NCBI GenBank assembly: GCA_013299105.1
Contig: JAAFJY010000009.1
Location: 1 to 64,000, forward strand
Direction: 5' to 3'
Source of the DNA: Chitinophagales bacterium
Lineage (GTDB): Bacteria > Bacteroidota > Bacteroidia > Chitinophagales > Saprospiraceae
DNA: 64,000 bases
In this document: piece by piece, positions 16,076 through 25,949 of the stretch
Position numbering within the stretch: the first letter of the stretch is position 1
How the letters are laid out: every line of letters starts with the position of its first letter
Notes under the pieces: model-generated
Database searches by the model: none
Seen by the model: only the letters and a program-made list of their open reading frames with translations
What the model was told of the DNA's origin: nothing
Position numbers and translations under genes: made by a program

Positions 16076-18241
16076 TTACTTCACCACACTTCCATTCGCC
16101 ACAGGCACTGCCGGGCTGGCCAGGCGCAGTTTCCCATCCGCATCTTCAGCGCTGAGAATCATGCCATTGGACTCGATGCCGCGCAATTTCCTTGGGGCCA
16201 AGTTGGCTACTACAATCACTTGTTTGCCGGGCAGTTCTGCTGGATCAAAGTGCTCGGCGATGCCTGACACGATGGTACGTACTTCACTGCCCATATCCAC
16301 GCTCAGTTGCAGGAGTTTGCCCGCTTTCGGCACGCGTTCGGCGGAGAGGATGGTGCCTGCGCGCAAGTCGATTTTGGCAAAATCGTCGTATTGAATTTCC
16401 ATTTTGCTTTCGGGTTTTACGGGTTCAACTTGTACTGTAGCTGGGGCTTCCGTTTTTGGTTCATCCTTGGCTTTGGCGGCTTCTGCGGCCAAAACAGCGG
16501 CGAGTTTCTGTTTTTGGCGATCCACAATTTCCTGGCGGGAATTGTCGCGGCGATCGGCAATTTTTGGGAACAAAACCGTTGCTTCAGCGATGGCTTGGCC
16601 ACTTGAAACCAGGGCTTCTCCAGTCGCCAACTTGTTCAACATGCTTTGCCAATCGCCATTTTTGACTGGTTCTTGACCCAACAAAGTGAGGATGCGCGGG
16701 CTGGTGAAAGGAATAAAAGGATGACTCACCACGCCCAATATGCCCACGACCTGCAAGCACAAGTACATGCATTCCACGATTACGGGGCTGTCAGGGTCTG
16801 TTTTGTAAATGGTCCAAGGCGAAACGTCTTGCAGGTAGGTGTTGCCATAAGAGGAAATTTCCATCACTTTTTGGCAAGCCGCTTTGAAGTTGTAGCGCTG
16901 GATGTCTTCAGTCAATGCCTGGGTTAGCGTGGTCACTTCGGCCAGTTTTTCCTGCAAATTGACCGAACAGGCAGGCACTTGGCCGTCGAAGTATTTGTGC
17001 GACAGGGTGACGACCCGGTTGATGAAGTTGCCCAGGTTGTCAGCGAGTTCTTTGTCGTGGTAATCCACAAAATCGTCCCATTTGAAGTCCGCATCGCGGT
17101 TTTCAGGCAGGTTGCGGATCAGGGCGTATCGCAGGGCGTCTTCCTTGTTGGGAAAGTCTTTGAATGCTTCGAGGTATTCGTGTTGTTCGATTCCCCAGCC
17201 ACGCGACTTGGAGAATTTTTGTCCTTCAAAATTCAAGAATTGGTTGGCGGGTACGTTTACTGGCAAGGCATAATCGCCATGGGCTTTCAACATCGCCGGA
17301 AAAATGATGCAGTGGAAAACGATGTTGTCCTTGCCGATGAAATGGACGAGCTCTACACCCGGTCCTTTCCAGTATTCCTCCCAGTTTTTACCCTGATCTT
17401 CGGCCCATTGGCGGGTAGCGGAAATGTAACCGATCGGGGCGTCAAACCACACGTACAGCACTTTTCCAGCACCTTCAGGCAGCGGCACGGGGATGCCCCA
17501 ATCCAGGTCGCGGGTGATGGCGCGGGGCTGCAAACCCTCGTCCAACCAAGACAAACATTGCCCCAAAACGTGGTTTTTCCAGGCCCCCGCATCGTGGTGC
17601 TGTTGGCCGTCGAGGATGCCTTTTTCGATCCATTCGCGCAACCAGGGACCGTGTTTGTCGAGCTTAAAGTACCAGTGTTTCGTGGGGCGCAACACGGGTG
17701 TTTTGCCGCTCATCGTCGAGCGGGGATTGATCAGCTCAGTAGGAGAGAGGGCTGAGCCGCAATTTTCGCATTGGTCGCCAAAAGCTTCGGTGTGGCCACA
17801 GGTCGGGCAAGTGCCAATGATGTAGCGGTCGGCCAAAAACTGCTGGTACTCCTCATCGTAATATTGCTCCACCAATCTTTCCTCAAACTCATCGCCCATT
17901 TCGTGCAGTTTCAGGAAAAACTCTTGCGAAGTCTGGTGGTGAATCGGCTCGCTGGTGCGGTGGTAGATGTCGAAAGAAATGCCCAATTTGGCGAAGGCAT
18001 CGCTGTTGAGCGCGTGGTACTTGTCGATGATTTCACGGGGGCTGATGCCTTCTTTTTTGGCGCGAATCGTGATGGCCGCACCGTGTTCGTCCGAGCCGCA
18101 AACCCATACCACGTCCTTGCCCATCGAGCGCATGAAGCGCGCATAAATGTCAGCAGGAAGATAGGCCCCAGCCAGATGGCCGAGGTGCAAAGCGCCATTG
18201 GCGTAGGGCAAAGCGGAGGTGATCAGGTATTTTTTAGCCAT
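16076..18241 (-). CDS. metG: Methionyl-tRNA synthetase
   Basis: Class I synthetase of 721 residues. It carries ALPYANGALHLGH (HIGH motif), a zinc knuckle with CPTCGHTEAFGDQCENCG, the KFSKSRG form of KMSKS, and an anticodon-binding helical domain. The C-terminal ~110 residues are a Trbp111-type tRNA-binding domain (FAKIDLRAGTILSAERVPKA and the NLAPRKLRGIESNGMILSA end), separated by a basic, Ala/Lys/Glu-rich linker that makes the protein longer than the E. coli enzyme. Confidence 0.97.
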   Translation of the reverse strand: MAKKYLITSALPYANGALHLGHLAGAYLPADIYARFMRSMGKDVVWVCGSDEHGAAITIRAKKEGISPREIIDKYHALNSDAFAKLGISFDIYHRTSEPIHHQTSQEFFLKLHEMGDEFEERLVEQYYDEEYQQFLADRYIIGTCPTCGHTEAFGDQCENCGSALSPTELINPRSTMSGKTPVLRPTKHWYFKLDKHGPWLREWIEKGILDGQQHHDAGAWKNHVLGQCLSWLDEGLQPRAITRDLDWGIPVPLPEGAGKVLYVWFDAPIGYISATRQWAEDQGKNWEEYWKGPGVELVHFIGKDNIVFHCIIFPAMLKAHGDYALPVNVPANQFLNFEGQKFSKSRGWGIEQHEYLEAFKDFPNKEDALRYALIRNLPENRDADFKWDDFVDYHDKELADNLGNFINRVVTLSHKYFDGQVPACSVNLQEKLAEVTTLTQALTEDIQRYNFKAACQKVMEISSYGNTYLQDVSPWTIYKTDPDSPVIVECMYLCLQVVGILGVVSHPFIPFTSPRILTLLGQEPVKNGDWQSMLNKLATGEALVSSGQAIAEATVLFPKIADRRDNSRQEIVDRQKQKLAAVLAAEAAKAKDEPKTEAPATVQVEPVKPESKMEIQYDDFAKIDLRAGTILSAERVPKAGKLLQLSVDMGSEVRTIVSGIAEHFDPAELPGKQVIVVANLAPRKLRGIESNGMILSAEDADGKLRLASPAVPVANGSVVK

Positions 18242-18337
18242 TTCTCAAGTGGGAAAAACCCGTTTAATTTTTGTGAGCGCGAATATACGCTTAATGTGCA
18301 TAAACCAGAAAAAGTCGAGAAGAGTTCCTAAAAAAGA

Positions 18338-18805
18338 AAGGCTCAATGTGGGTTTCAAGTTGAAAAAGACTTGGGCGTTTGCCTTGATCTAACCTAAGGT
18401 GAGTTTTAGGTTTGCGAAGTTCGATTTTTTGACTTACGAGTGACGACTTACGACTTATGAAGTAGGGGCTCGCTGGCAAGATCTTAGGGTTCTTAGATTT
18501 CCATTTTTACGGTTTGGTATTTTTGAGTTAACCTCAGCTTTGGAATGTTTTTAAAATATTGAAAAACAATTACCTGCAAACATTTTTCGCGTCCACTAAA
18601 GATGTAATAAAATTGACTGAGCTATTTTATTGGGAAAACTTCAATCGTAAAAACGATGATTTGATGAACCACAAATTTTCAATCGAAGCCCTACTTCGTA
18701 AGTCGTAAGTCGTCACTCGTAAGTCGTCACTCAAAAAAAGTCTTTGTGGCTTCATGACCAGAACAAACTCGTTTTGAATCACCACTTGAAACCCAATGAG
18801 AGCCA
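18338..18805. repeat. Long nested inverted-repeat element (~470 bp)
   Basis: Outer arms: GGCTCAATGTGGGTTTCAAG (from 18340) against CTTGAAACCCAATGAGAGCC (to 18803). Inner arms of about 45 bp: 18424-18470 against 18687-18735, both built on GAGTGACGACTTACGACTTA and AGTAGGG. The right inner arm has an extra GAGTGACGACTTAC unit. No ORF lies inside. The structure resembles a MITE or the remains of one; it fills the gap between metG and the LOG-family gene. Confidence 0.7.
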
Positions 18806-18875
18806 AAAGAAAACTTGGAACTGAACAAAAAGGAGCTATTTTTGGTCTTATGCTACAACACAAACCTTACTATAT

Positions 18876-19589
18876 ATGCCAAACTCCGAGATCCAATTCC
18901 TGGAAGGTCCGCGCTCACGCTGGCAAGAACTCAAATTTAGTTTCAAAGTCTTGAATGAATTCATCAAGGGATTCCGGGCTTTGCATTTTGCAGGCCCATG
19001 CATCACGGTATTTGGTTCGGCTCGTTTCAACGAAAATACCAGGGATTATCAAGTGACCAGGGAGTTGTCAGGAGAATTGGCCAAGTTGGGCTTCACCATC
19101 ATGACAGGCGGCGGTCCGGGCATCATGGAAGCTGCCAACCGTGGGGCCAAAGATGTAGGTGGTCGCAGTGTAGGTTGCAACATCGTTTTGCCGATGGAAC
19201 AGCACCACAACCCTTACCTCGACAAATGGGTGAACATCCGCTACTTCTTCGTGCGCAAAACCCTTTTGATCAAATATTCGTATGCTTTCGTGGTGATGCC
19301 AGGTGGATTTGGCACGCTCGACGAGTTTTTTGAGGCCATCACCCTGATTCAAACGGGTAAAATTCACGACTTCCCCATCGTGATTTTTGACACCGAATAC
19401 CACCGCGACATCCTGGAACACATCGACTTGATGCTGGAACGCAAAGCGATCAGCCCAGAGGACAAAAAACTCTACCTGGCCACCGATGACATCAACGAGG
19501 CGGTCGCTTACATTCGCGACAATACCATCGGCAAGTTTAAACTGGAGAAGGAGAAAAAGCCCAGTGCTTGGTTGGGGGAGAAGGTTTAG
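18876..19589 (+). CDS. LOG-family (TIGR00730) nucleotide 5'-monophosphate nucleosidase-like protein
   Basis: A 237-residue Rossmann-fold protein with both LOG motifs: GGGPGIMEA (78-86) and PGGFGTLDE (142-150), which build the nucleotide and phosphoribose site. LOG proteins release the base from cytokinin ribotides in plants. Bacterial members act on nucleoside monophosphates or make cytokinin-like compounds, and which applies here is not visible. An N-terminal ~40-residue helical extension precedes the core. Confidence 0.88.
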   Translation: MPNSEIQFLEGPRSRWQELKFSFKVLNEFIKGFRALHFAGPCITVFGSARFNENTRDYQVTRELSGELAKLGFTIMTGGGPGIMEAANRGAKDVGGRSVGCNIVLPMEQHHNPYLDKWVNIRYFFVRKTLLIKYSYAFVVMPGGFGTLDEFFEAITLIQTGKIHDFPIVIFDTEYHRDILEHIDLMLERKAISPEDKKLYLATDDINEAVAYIRDNTIGKFKLEKEKKPSAWLGEKV

Positions 19590-19662
19590 GGCTGAGAAAG
19601 GATTTTGCTATTGCGAAAAAGAAGTATCTTTACCTTGGGAGCCCAAATCTCTCTATTGAATC

Positions 19663-20961
19663 ATGCGCATTTACCACTTGCTTTTTATCTTGCTTTTTTC
19701 AGCATGTAAGATCGATGAAAATTCTCTGATTGAACGCGAGACGCCACTGAATCACAGCACCAATCGCGTACTCGTCCCCGTCGGTGGCAATGCCTGGTTG
19801 CAAAACGGAGGCGAATTGTCGGAGAAAGGCTTGAGCAAATGGACCAACTCCAATACCCAGTGCAAAGTTTATTTCAAGACTGCTCAGGGGGGTAAATTTC
19901 GCTTGTCCTTGTTGCTAAAACCCGAACCAGGCTCTGCTAAAATCCAGGTTAGCGCACTGGGAATAAGCAAAGCCATCCAGGTATCGGGTGCTGGGGAAAA
20001 GGAATTCATGGTAGGGGAGTGGAGCCTGGGCAAAGCCACTTACGTTGAGGTCAGCATCCAAGGCCTGAGCAAAACTGGTGCGGGTTATGGTGAATTGAGC
20101 CAGATTGGCCTCAGCGGCACGGCCATTACGCCCGATTTGAGTTATGTGAAAGACAACAAAGACAATTATTTCTATTGGGGCCGCCGAGGGCCGTCGGTAC
20201 ACCTCAATTTTCCTACTGATGGAAAGCAAATAGAATGGTTTTACAGCGAAATCACTGTGCCCAAGGACAACGACGTGATCGGTTCCTACTACATGGCCAA
20301 TGGTTTTGGCGAAGGTTATTTTGGCATTCAAGTCAATTCAACAACCGAAAGGCGGGTCCTTTTTTCGGTTTGGAGCCCTTTTGAAACCGACAACCCCAAT
20401 TCAATTCCGCCCGATCAACGCATTCAATTGCTGAAAAAAGGGCCTGGTGTTTATACCGGAGAATTTGGCAACGAAGGCGCTGGTGGACAAAGTTACCTGG
20501 TTTTTCTCTGGAAAGTAGGCATTACTTACAGCTTCTTGTTGCGAGGAAAACCGGATGGGACCACTACCACCTACACCGCCTATTTCTTTGCGCCCGAAGA
20601 AAACCAATGGCGCTTGATCGCCAGTTTCAAGCGGCCTAAAACGAATACCTATCTCAAACACCTCTACTCCTTCCTCGAAAATTTTGACCCCGAAACAGGC
20701 AACCAAACCCGCATGGCCCTCTACGGCAACCAATGGGCAGGCGACAGCCAAGGCAAGTGGACTGAACTGTCCAAAATGAATTTCACCGGAGACAACACTG
20801 CACGCAAGAATTTTCGCAAAGACTACGCAGGTGGCTTGAACAATGGGCAGTTTTTCCTCAAGAACTGCGGCTTTTTCGCTGATTTTGTGCCTTTGGATGG
20901 CAACTTTGAGCGCCCTTTGAAGAAAGTGGCTCCGCAGATTGATTTTGGGAAATTGCCTTGA
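19663..20961 (+). CDS. DUF3472 lipoprotein with N-terminal DUF5077-like domain
   Basis: A 432-residue precursor. The short signal peptide ends in FSAC, a plausible lipobox. Residues ~35-135 form a beta-sandwich resembling DUF5077 (LVPVGGNAWLQNGGELSEKG), and the rest matches the DUF3472 pattern (EWFYSEITVPKDNDVIGSYYMANGFGEGYFGIQVNS, FSVWSPF, then GGQSYL). Such proteins are common in Bacteroidota and may bind carbohydrate on the cell surface; no activity is established. Confidence 0.8.
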   Translation: MRIYHLLFILLFSACKIDENSLIERETPLNHSTNRVLVPVGGNAWLQNGGELSEKGLSKWTNSNTQCKVYFKTAQGGKFRLSLLLKPEPGSAKIQVSALGISKAIQVSGAGEKEFMVGEWSLGKATYVEVSIQGLSKTGAGYGELSQIGLSGTAITPDLSYVKDNKDNYFYWGRRGPSVHLNFPTDGKQIEWFYSEITVPKDNDVIGSYYMANGFGEGYFGIQVNSTTERRVLFSVWSPFETDNPNSIPPDQRIQLLKKGPGVYTGEFGNEGAGGQSYLVFLWKVGITYSFLLRGKPDGTTTTYTAYFFAPEENQWRLIASFKRPKTNTYLKHLYSFLENFDPETGNQTRMALYGNQWAGDSQGKWTELSKMNFTGDNTARKNFRKDYAGGLNNGQFFLKNCGFFADFVPLDGNFERPLKKVAPQIDFGKLP

Positions 20962-20976
20962 ATCAGTTCAATTGCC

Positions 20977-21933
20977 TCACAACACAATCCCCATTTGAAT
21001 ATTTGCCCGCTCATAAGGCGAAGGTCGTCCGGTCACTTTCACAAAACCCAGTTTTTGGTACAAGCTCAATGCGGGTTTTAGGAGGGTATTGCTTTCCAAA
21101 AACACCGCCCTGGCACCAAGACTGCGGGCTTTGTCGAGAACCGCTTGCCCCAATAAGTAGCCCAGGTGCTTGCCTTGGGCTTTGGGCGATACGGCCATTT
21201 TGGCCAGCTCGTAATCATAGGTCGGGTCATCGGCGGGCATTTTGGCCAGGGCGCATACCCCCAAGGGCTCACCTTCGTAAAGGGCGATGAAAATGTAGCC
21301 GCCTTTTTCCAAAATATAACCTTCAGGGTCATCCAGGGCTCGGTAATCGGCTTCTTCCATTACAAAATACTTGCTGATCCATTCCACGTTCAGGTCGCGG
21401 AAGGCTTGGCGGTATTGGGGGCTGTATTCCACGATTTGTACGGCTTTTGATTCCCGCGATTTGCGTTGGTCCTGTACCCGGCGAAACAGGGAGCGCTGCT
21501 CCAGCAAAAACTCCCACTCGGCGATGGCTTTCCAAAGGTCATACTGCGACTGGGCGAGGATTTCATCCAAGGCGGCATTTACATCCTGGTATTGATACTG
21601 GATTTTTTCATTCATTTCCAGACCCTTAGGGCTCAGGGCCACTACATTTCTGCGCTTGTCGCTTTCGTCGCGACGTTCTTCGAGCAAGCCATGTTTGTGC
21701 ATTTCACTCACGATCTTCGAAACCGAAGGGTGCGAATGGCCGATCTCTTTGGCAATAACTGTCACCGTTTTGGCTTCGCCTTTTGACAAAGCATAAAAAA
21801 CCGGGAACCATTTGGGTTGCAACTCCACGCCATACAATTGATAAAGCTGGGTGGCATCCGCTGTGATTTTTTCTGTGAGCATCCGCAGCCTGCTGCCGAT
21901 GGCAATTTTACCGATTTGATCAAAGAAATTCAT
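20977..21933 (-). CDS. MarR-type regulator fused to GNAT acetyltransferase
   Basis: A 318-residue two-domain protein. Residues ~1-150 form a MarR winged helix, with recognition helix around AKEIGHSHPSVSKIVSEMHKHGLL and the wing RRDESDKRRNVVALS. Residues ~165-318 form a GNAT fold with the acetyl-CoA loop ELAKMAVSPKAQGKHLGYLLGQAVLDKA and the LYQKLGFVKV strand. It may sense or modify a small ligand through the GNAT part while controlling transcription through the MarR part. A 20-bp imperfect palindrome right upstream (21949-21968) is a candidate autoregulatory operator. Confidence 0.88.
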   Translation of the reverse strand: MNFFDQIGKIAIGSRLRMLTEKITADATQLYQLYGVELQPKWFPVFYALSKGEAKTVTVIAKEIGHSHPSVSKIVSEMHKHGLLEERRDESDKRRNVVALSPKGLEMNEKIQYQYQDVNAALDEILAQSQYDLWKAIAEWEFLLEQRSLFRRVQDQRKSRESKAVQIVEYSPQYRQAFRDLNVEWISKYFVMEEADYRALDDPEGYILEKGGYIFIALYEGEPLGVCALAKMPADDPTYDYELAKMAVSPKAQGKHLGYLLGQAVLDKARSLGARAVFLESNTLLKPALSLYQKLGFVKVTGRPSPYERANIQMGIVL

Positions 21934-21948
21934 GAATTGGGTTGTTAA

Positions 21949-21968
21949 TTATGTAATTGGTTACGTAA
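21949..21968. promoter_or_regulatory. Candidate MarR operator
   Basis: TTATGTAAT-TG-GTTACGTAA is an imperfect palindrome (7 of 9 positions symmetric), 16 bp upstream of the MarR-GNAT start. MarR proteins typically bind such sites at their own promoters. Confidence 0.5.
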
Positions 21969-22205
21969 ATGTAAATATGATTTTTGAAGAACGCAAGTGT
22001 AGCAGTAAAAAATTACTGCTGGAAAACCAATACTCGGCCACATCGGGGGAAGTGTTTTGTATAAATAGGTATTCGCCATCCTTTGCAGGTATCCATTCAC
22101 AAGCAAAATCCGCCATTTACTCATTAAGTGGCGCAGGTTTACTGACTTGTGACTAAATTAGAGCGTGTATTTGATTTGATTCGTTTTGCCCTGAACCACT
22201 TGTAA

Positions 22206-25200
22206 ATGCTTTTGAAGATACCCATCCTGCGTAGTATTGTTTTTTGCTTGTGTTTGTATGTCGGGCATGAGCAGATGGGGCTACTGTATGCACAATTACC
22301 AAGCTATCACCTCCAAAACTTTGACAGCGATTCAGGGATTCGGCCCGGCATTATTCTGGCTATTGCACAAGATTGCAAAGGCTTCTTGTGGCTGATGGGA
22401 CCACGCATGGTGCAGTGTTTCGATGGCAAAACCACCCGCAATTATCCTTTGAATACTTACCCCATCCGCCTTTTTTGTGACAAACAAGACGGCGTATGGA
22501 TCAGCACCCACGACCAGATTTTGCGCTTTTCAGCCCCCAAAGGCCGCTTTGAACCCACTGCACTGCCTCCCATCGACTCTTTGGGCATGGTGATTGGCGT
22601 TTTTGAATTGCCCGACCACAGCATTTGGGCTTTGTGCATGAAAGGCCTTTTTCGTTGGCAACCCCGGCAGCAGGTTTTTCAAAAGGTGAAAATGGAAGTC
22701 CCTCCGCCATATAAGCCTGATATGCTTTTGACAAGGGGCTGGCAACTCTATTTCCATCAAGGCCCAAACGTGCAGGTGTACAACTTCAAAACCAAAGTCC
22801 TGCGCAGCCTTCCCGATCAAGGCCAGTTCCGCATTTTTCCCCTGAACGATGACCAAGCCCTGCAAAGTAATTGGGACAATGAGACTTGGTTTTTGGATTT
22901 TGCCCAAAAAACCGTCAAAAAACTTGAACTTCCATTAAAGCTGCGCGAAAATACGGAAGCTACCAACTTGCACACACGCGGAATTACGGCCATTGGGCAA
23001 AGTCAATTTTACCTCAGCGCCCGTGAAGGCAATTTTATTTATTCCCCTAAAACTGGCCAACTTCAGCCCATTACTTTTTATATGGCGGGGCTAGAGGTCA
23101 AGAGCAAAGATTTTGTCAATACCGTTTTTGACGACGGGAAGGGTTCTGCCTGGCTGGCCTCACCGGGTGGTTTACTGAAAATTGATTTCTTGAAATCGCG
23201 CATGGGCTTGTTGAGAGCGCCAAAAGAACGGCCTGATGCCACCCATGCCCGTTTGAACGCGGTCAGGCGCATGGTGGAGGATGAAAAAGGCCGCTTGTGG
23301 TTGGCTACCGGGCATGGATTGGCTTGTTACGAACAGGGCAAAAACGATTGGTTTTTCATTCCACCCCGGCAAGGTGACCCGCGCTACATGGCCCATCCAT
23401 CGCTGATCAGCATGATTTATGATGGCAAGAACTTGCTCATCGGGGCTGCGGGCATGGGCTTGTGGTTGATGAATACCGATACCCGCCAATTTCAAAGGCC
23501 CAGGTACCCGCACGATTCCATCCGACTAGCCAGCGAAGCCGATTTTTTCGACGATATCCTCAGCCTGCGCAATGGGGACCACCTGCTCATGGGGCGAGAT
23601 CAGCTGTATTTGCTGGATGGAAAAAATTACATCTTGCATTTTGTTGAAACTCCAGCGGGAAGGGAAAATACCAATTATGCATGGCAAGATCCGCAAGGGC
23701 TCATTTGGTTGGCTACCACCAAGGGTTTGTATTGCTTAGACGAAAAATTCAAGGTCCTGGCCAACCGCATCAACACTTCAATCGACGATCTATTGACTGC
23801 GGGATACATGAGAAAGGATGGTCAATTGCTGTTTTGCAGCCTTAAAGGTTTATTTTTGGCCAAACTGGAAAATGGGCAAATTCGCACGCAAAAGCAAGGC
23901 TCATTTTTTGAAAAACAGATGAACACCATTCTCTACCAAGACGACTCTGGTACCATTTGGGCTGCTGGTGATGAAGGTATTGTGCGCATGGATGGCAAAA
24001 CCAAACGCCTGCTAAAATTTGACCACAGTGACAACCTCCAGGGTTATGCCTTCAATGCCAAATCCGTTTTACACAATCGAGCAGGGCAATTGCTTTTTGG
24101 CGGCAACAATGGCATCAATTACGTTGACCTCAAAGGTTTTGATGTCAAAAAAACGCAATCACCCGTTTTTTTTCAACGCGTTTGCATTGATGGCATCGAT
24201 ACGCTTTACCAATCTTCTAAACAGGAAATTTGCTTGAAGCCCGGCGACCATTACTTGCTTTTGGAGTACGCAGTGCCCTATTTCAACAATCCTGATAAAA
24301 TCTCCTATCGTTACAAGTTAGAAGGCTTGGAAGAAAATTGGCAAGGTCTGGGGAAAGAACGAATTTTGCAAATCAGTCGTTTGCCCGTTGGCCGTTACCG
24401 CCTGCTCTTGCAAGCGAGCTTAAACGGCTTAGATTGGGAGACTTCAAAAGACCAGCTTGCATTTAGCGTAGCTGCACCCATCTGGCAAAGACCCTGGATG
24501 ATTACTGTGTTTTTGGGGATACTGGTCTTTGGCATTTGGTGGTTTGTACGCCTGCGCAACCGGCAAGTGCAGGAAAAGGAGGAAGAGTTAGAAGCAGAGC
24601 AGGCCATCAATTATTTCGCCTCCAGCATTTATTCCCAAAGTACGGTGGATGCCATTCTTTGGGACGTGGCCCGCAACTGCATTGGCCGTTTGCAATTTGA
24701 AGACTGTGTAGTTTATCTTTTGGATGAAAAAAACCAGACCTTGGTGCAAAAAGCAGCACATGGCCCCAAAAGCCCCCGGCATTACGAGATTACGCGACCG
24801 ATCGAGATTCCGATTGGCCGGGGAATTGTAGGGAGCGTAGCTGCTAGTGGCCGTGCTGAAATCGTGCCCGATACCCGCAAGGATCCACGGTACATTGTGG
24901 ACGATGCGGCAAGGTTGTCAGAAATTTCGGTTCCCATCATTTTTGATGGAAAAGTGCTGGGCGTAATCGATTGCGAGCACTCGGCTTTGAATTTTTTCAC
25001 TTCCAAACACCATTCGGTTTTGACCACCATCGCTTCACTTTGTGCCAATAAAATTGTACGGGCCAAAGCCGAAGAAGAAAAAGAATTGGCCAAACAAAGC
25101 CTGACCGATGCCCGCCAGCGCATGCGCGAAGTTGAAATGCAAGCCTTGAGAGCCCAGATGAATCCCCATTTTATTTTCAATTGCCTCAACTCGATCAACC

Positions 25201-25760
25201 GCTATATCGTCAAAAGCGACCAAGCTACCGCTTCACTTTACCTGACCCGTTTTGCCAAACTCATCCGCCTGATTCTCGACAATTCCAATAGTGAAAATGT
25301 GGTGTTGACCAATGAACTGGAAGCTTTGAAATTGTACATCGAAATGGAATCCCTGCGTTTTGCCGAAAAATTCAATTGGCAAGTTACGGTGGAGGAAGGT
25401 GTGAACCTGGATACCATTGAAGTGCCTCCCATGATCATCCAACCCTTTGTGGAAAATGCCATTTGGCATGGCTTGTTGCACTTAGAAAAACCAGGTTCCT
25501 TGTTGGTGAAATTAAGCCTGAATGGGCACAACATGCTGGAATGCGTAATCGAAGACAATGGCATTGGCCGCGAAAAAGCCCGTGAGCTGAAAAGCAAAAC
25601 GGCTACTACCCGAAAATCTTTGGGTATGCGCCTGACCGAAGATCGCCTGAGCCTCCTCAACCAAAACGCTCAGCTCAATGCGGGCATTCGCATTGAGGAC
25701 TTGAAAGACGCGCAAGGCCAAGCCTGTGGAACCAGGGTGACTTTGCAAATCCCGATTTGA
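22206..25760 (+). CDS. Hybrid propeller sensor histidine kinase (reg_prop, Y_Y_Y, GAF, LytS-type kinase)
   Basis: A 1184-residue sensor. A signal-like N-terminus precedes many two-component-propeller repeats (blade ends such as GSAWLASPGGLLKID, GRLWLATGHGLACY and GLIWLATTKGLYCL), then a Y_Y_Y domain (KISYRYKLEGLEENWQGLG), one membrane helix (~764-784), a short coiled coil, a cytoplasmic GAF domain (~810-950) and a His_kinase module with the phospho-accepting His988 in QMNPHFIFNCLNSINRY, then HATPase motifs VENAIWHGLL and EDNGIGRE. The propeller probably senses an extracytoplasmic, often glycan-related, signal. The cognate LytTR regulator follows, separated by repeat R2. Confidence 0.92.
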   Translation: MLLKIPILRSIVFCLCLYVGHEQMGLLYAQLPSYHLQNFDSDSGIRPGIILAIAQDCKGFLWLMGPRMVQCFDGKTTRNYPLNTYPIRLFCDKQDGVWISTHDQILRFSAPKGRFEPTALPPIDSLGMVIGVFELPDHSIWALCMKGLFRWQPRQQVFQKVKMEVPPPYKPDMLLTRGWQLYFHQGPNVQVYNFKTKVLRSLPDQGQFRIFPLNDDQALQSNWDNETWFLDFAQKTVKKLELPLKLRENTEATNLHTRGITAIGQSQFYLSAREGNFIYSPKTGQLQPITFYMAGLEVKSKDFVNTVFDDGKGSAWLASPGGLLKIDFLKSRMGLLRAPKERPDATHARLNAVRRMVEDEKGRLWLATGHGLACYEQGKNDWFFIPPRQGDPRYMAHPSLISMIYDGKNLLIGAAGMGLWLMNTDTRQFQRPRYPHDSIRLASEADFFDDILSLRNGDHLLMGRDQLYLLDGKNYILHFVETPAGRENTNYAWQDPQGLIWLATTKGLYCLDEKFKVLANRINTSIDDLLTAGYMRKDGQLLFCSLKGLFLAKLENGQIRTQKQGSFFEKQMNTILYQDDSGTIWAAGDEGIVRMDGKTKRLLKFDHSDNLQGYAFNAKSVLHNRAGQLLFGGNNGINYVDLKGFDVKKTQSPVFFQRVCIDGIDTLYQSSKQEICLKPGDHYLLLEYAVPYFNNPDKISYRYKLEGLEENWQGLGKERILQISRLPVGRYRLLLQASLNGLDWETSKDQLAFSVAAPIWQRPWMITVFLGILVFGIWWFVRLRNRQVQEKEEELEAEQAINYFASSIYSQSTVDAILWDVARNCIGRLQFEDCVVYLLDEKNQTLVQKAAHGPKSPRHYEITRPIEIPIGRGIVGSVAASGRAEIVPDTRKDPRYIVDDAARLSEISVPIIFDGKVLGVIDCEHSALNFFTSKHHSVLTTIASLCANKIVRAKAEEEKELAKQSLTDARQRMREVEMQALRAQMNPHFIFNCLNSINRYIVKSDQATASLYLTRFAKLIRLILDNSNSENVVLTNELEALKLYIEMESLRFAEKFNWQVTVEEGVNLDTIEVPPMIIQPFVENAIWHGLLHLEKPGSLLVKLSLNGHNMLECVIEDNGIGREKARELKSKTATTRKSLGMRLTEDRLSLLNQNAQLNAGIRIEDLKDAQGQACGTRVTLQIPI

Positions 25761-25762
25761 AC

Positions 25763-25929
25763 TTAGAGCATGTTTAAAATTTTTTGTTTGCTATAAAACG
25801 GACCAATTTCGCCTACTCTTTGTTAGGAAAATGCTCATTATGCGCTGCATAACTCCGCTTTTCCTGCCTCGAGTAGTCAAAATTTGCCTCGTTTTCTGAC
25901 TAAACCTCCAATATTTAAACATACTCTTA
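25763..25929 (+). repeat. Palindromic repeat element R2, copy A
   Basis: 167 bp with terminal inverted repeats TTAGAGCATGTTTAAA / TTTAAACATACTCTTA. It begins 2 bp after the kinase stop and ends 20 bp before the regulator start. The core contains TTATGC-GCT-GCATAA (25838-25852), conserved in all three copies. Confidence 0.85.
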
Positions 25930-25949
25930 ATTGCCCAAAAGAACTATAC

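Noticed and set aside
16979-17755. 258-residue plus-strand ORF
   Set aside because: Antisense to metG, which has the HIGH and KFSKS motifs and a zinc knuckle.
25884-25949. Extended start for the LytTR regulator
   Set aside because: The added residues are encoded by repeat R2 and are absent from the receiver-domain family, so translation most likely begins at 25950.
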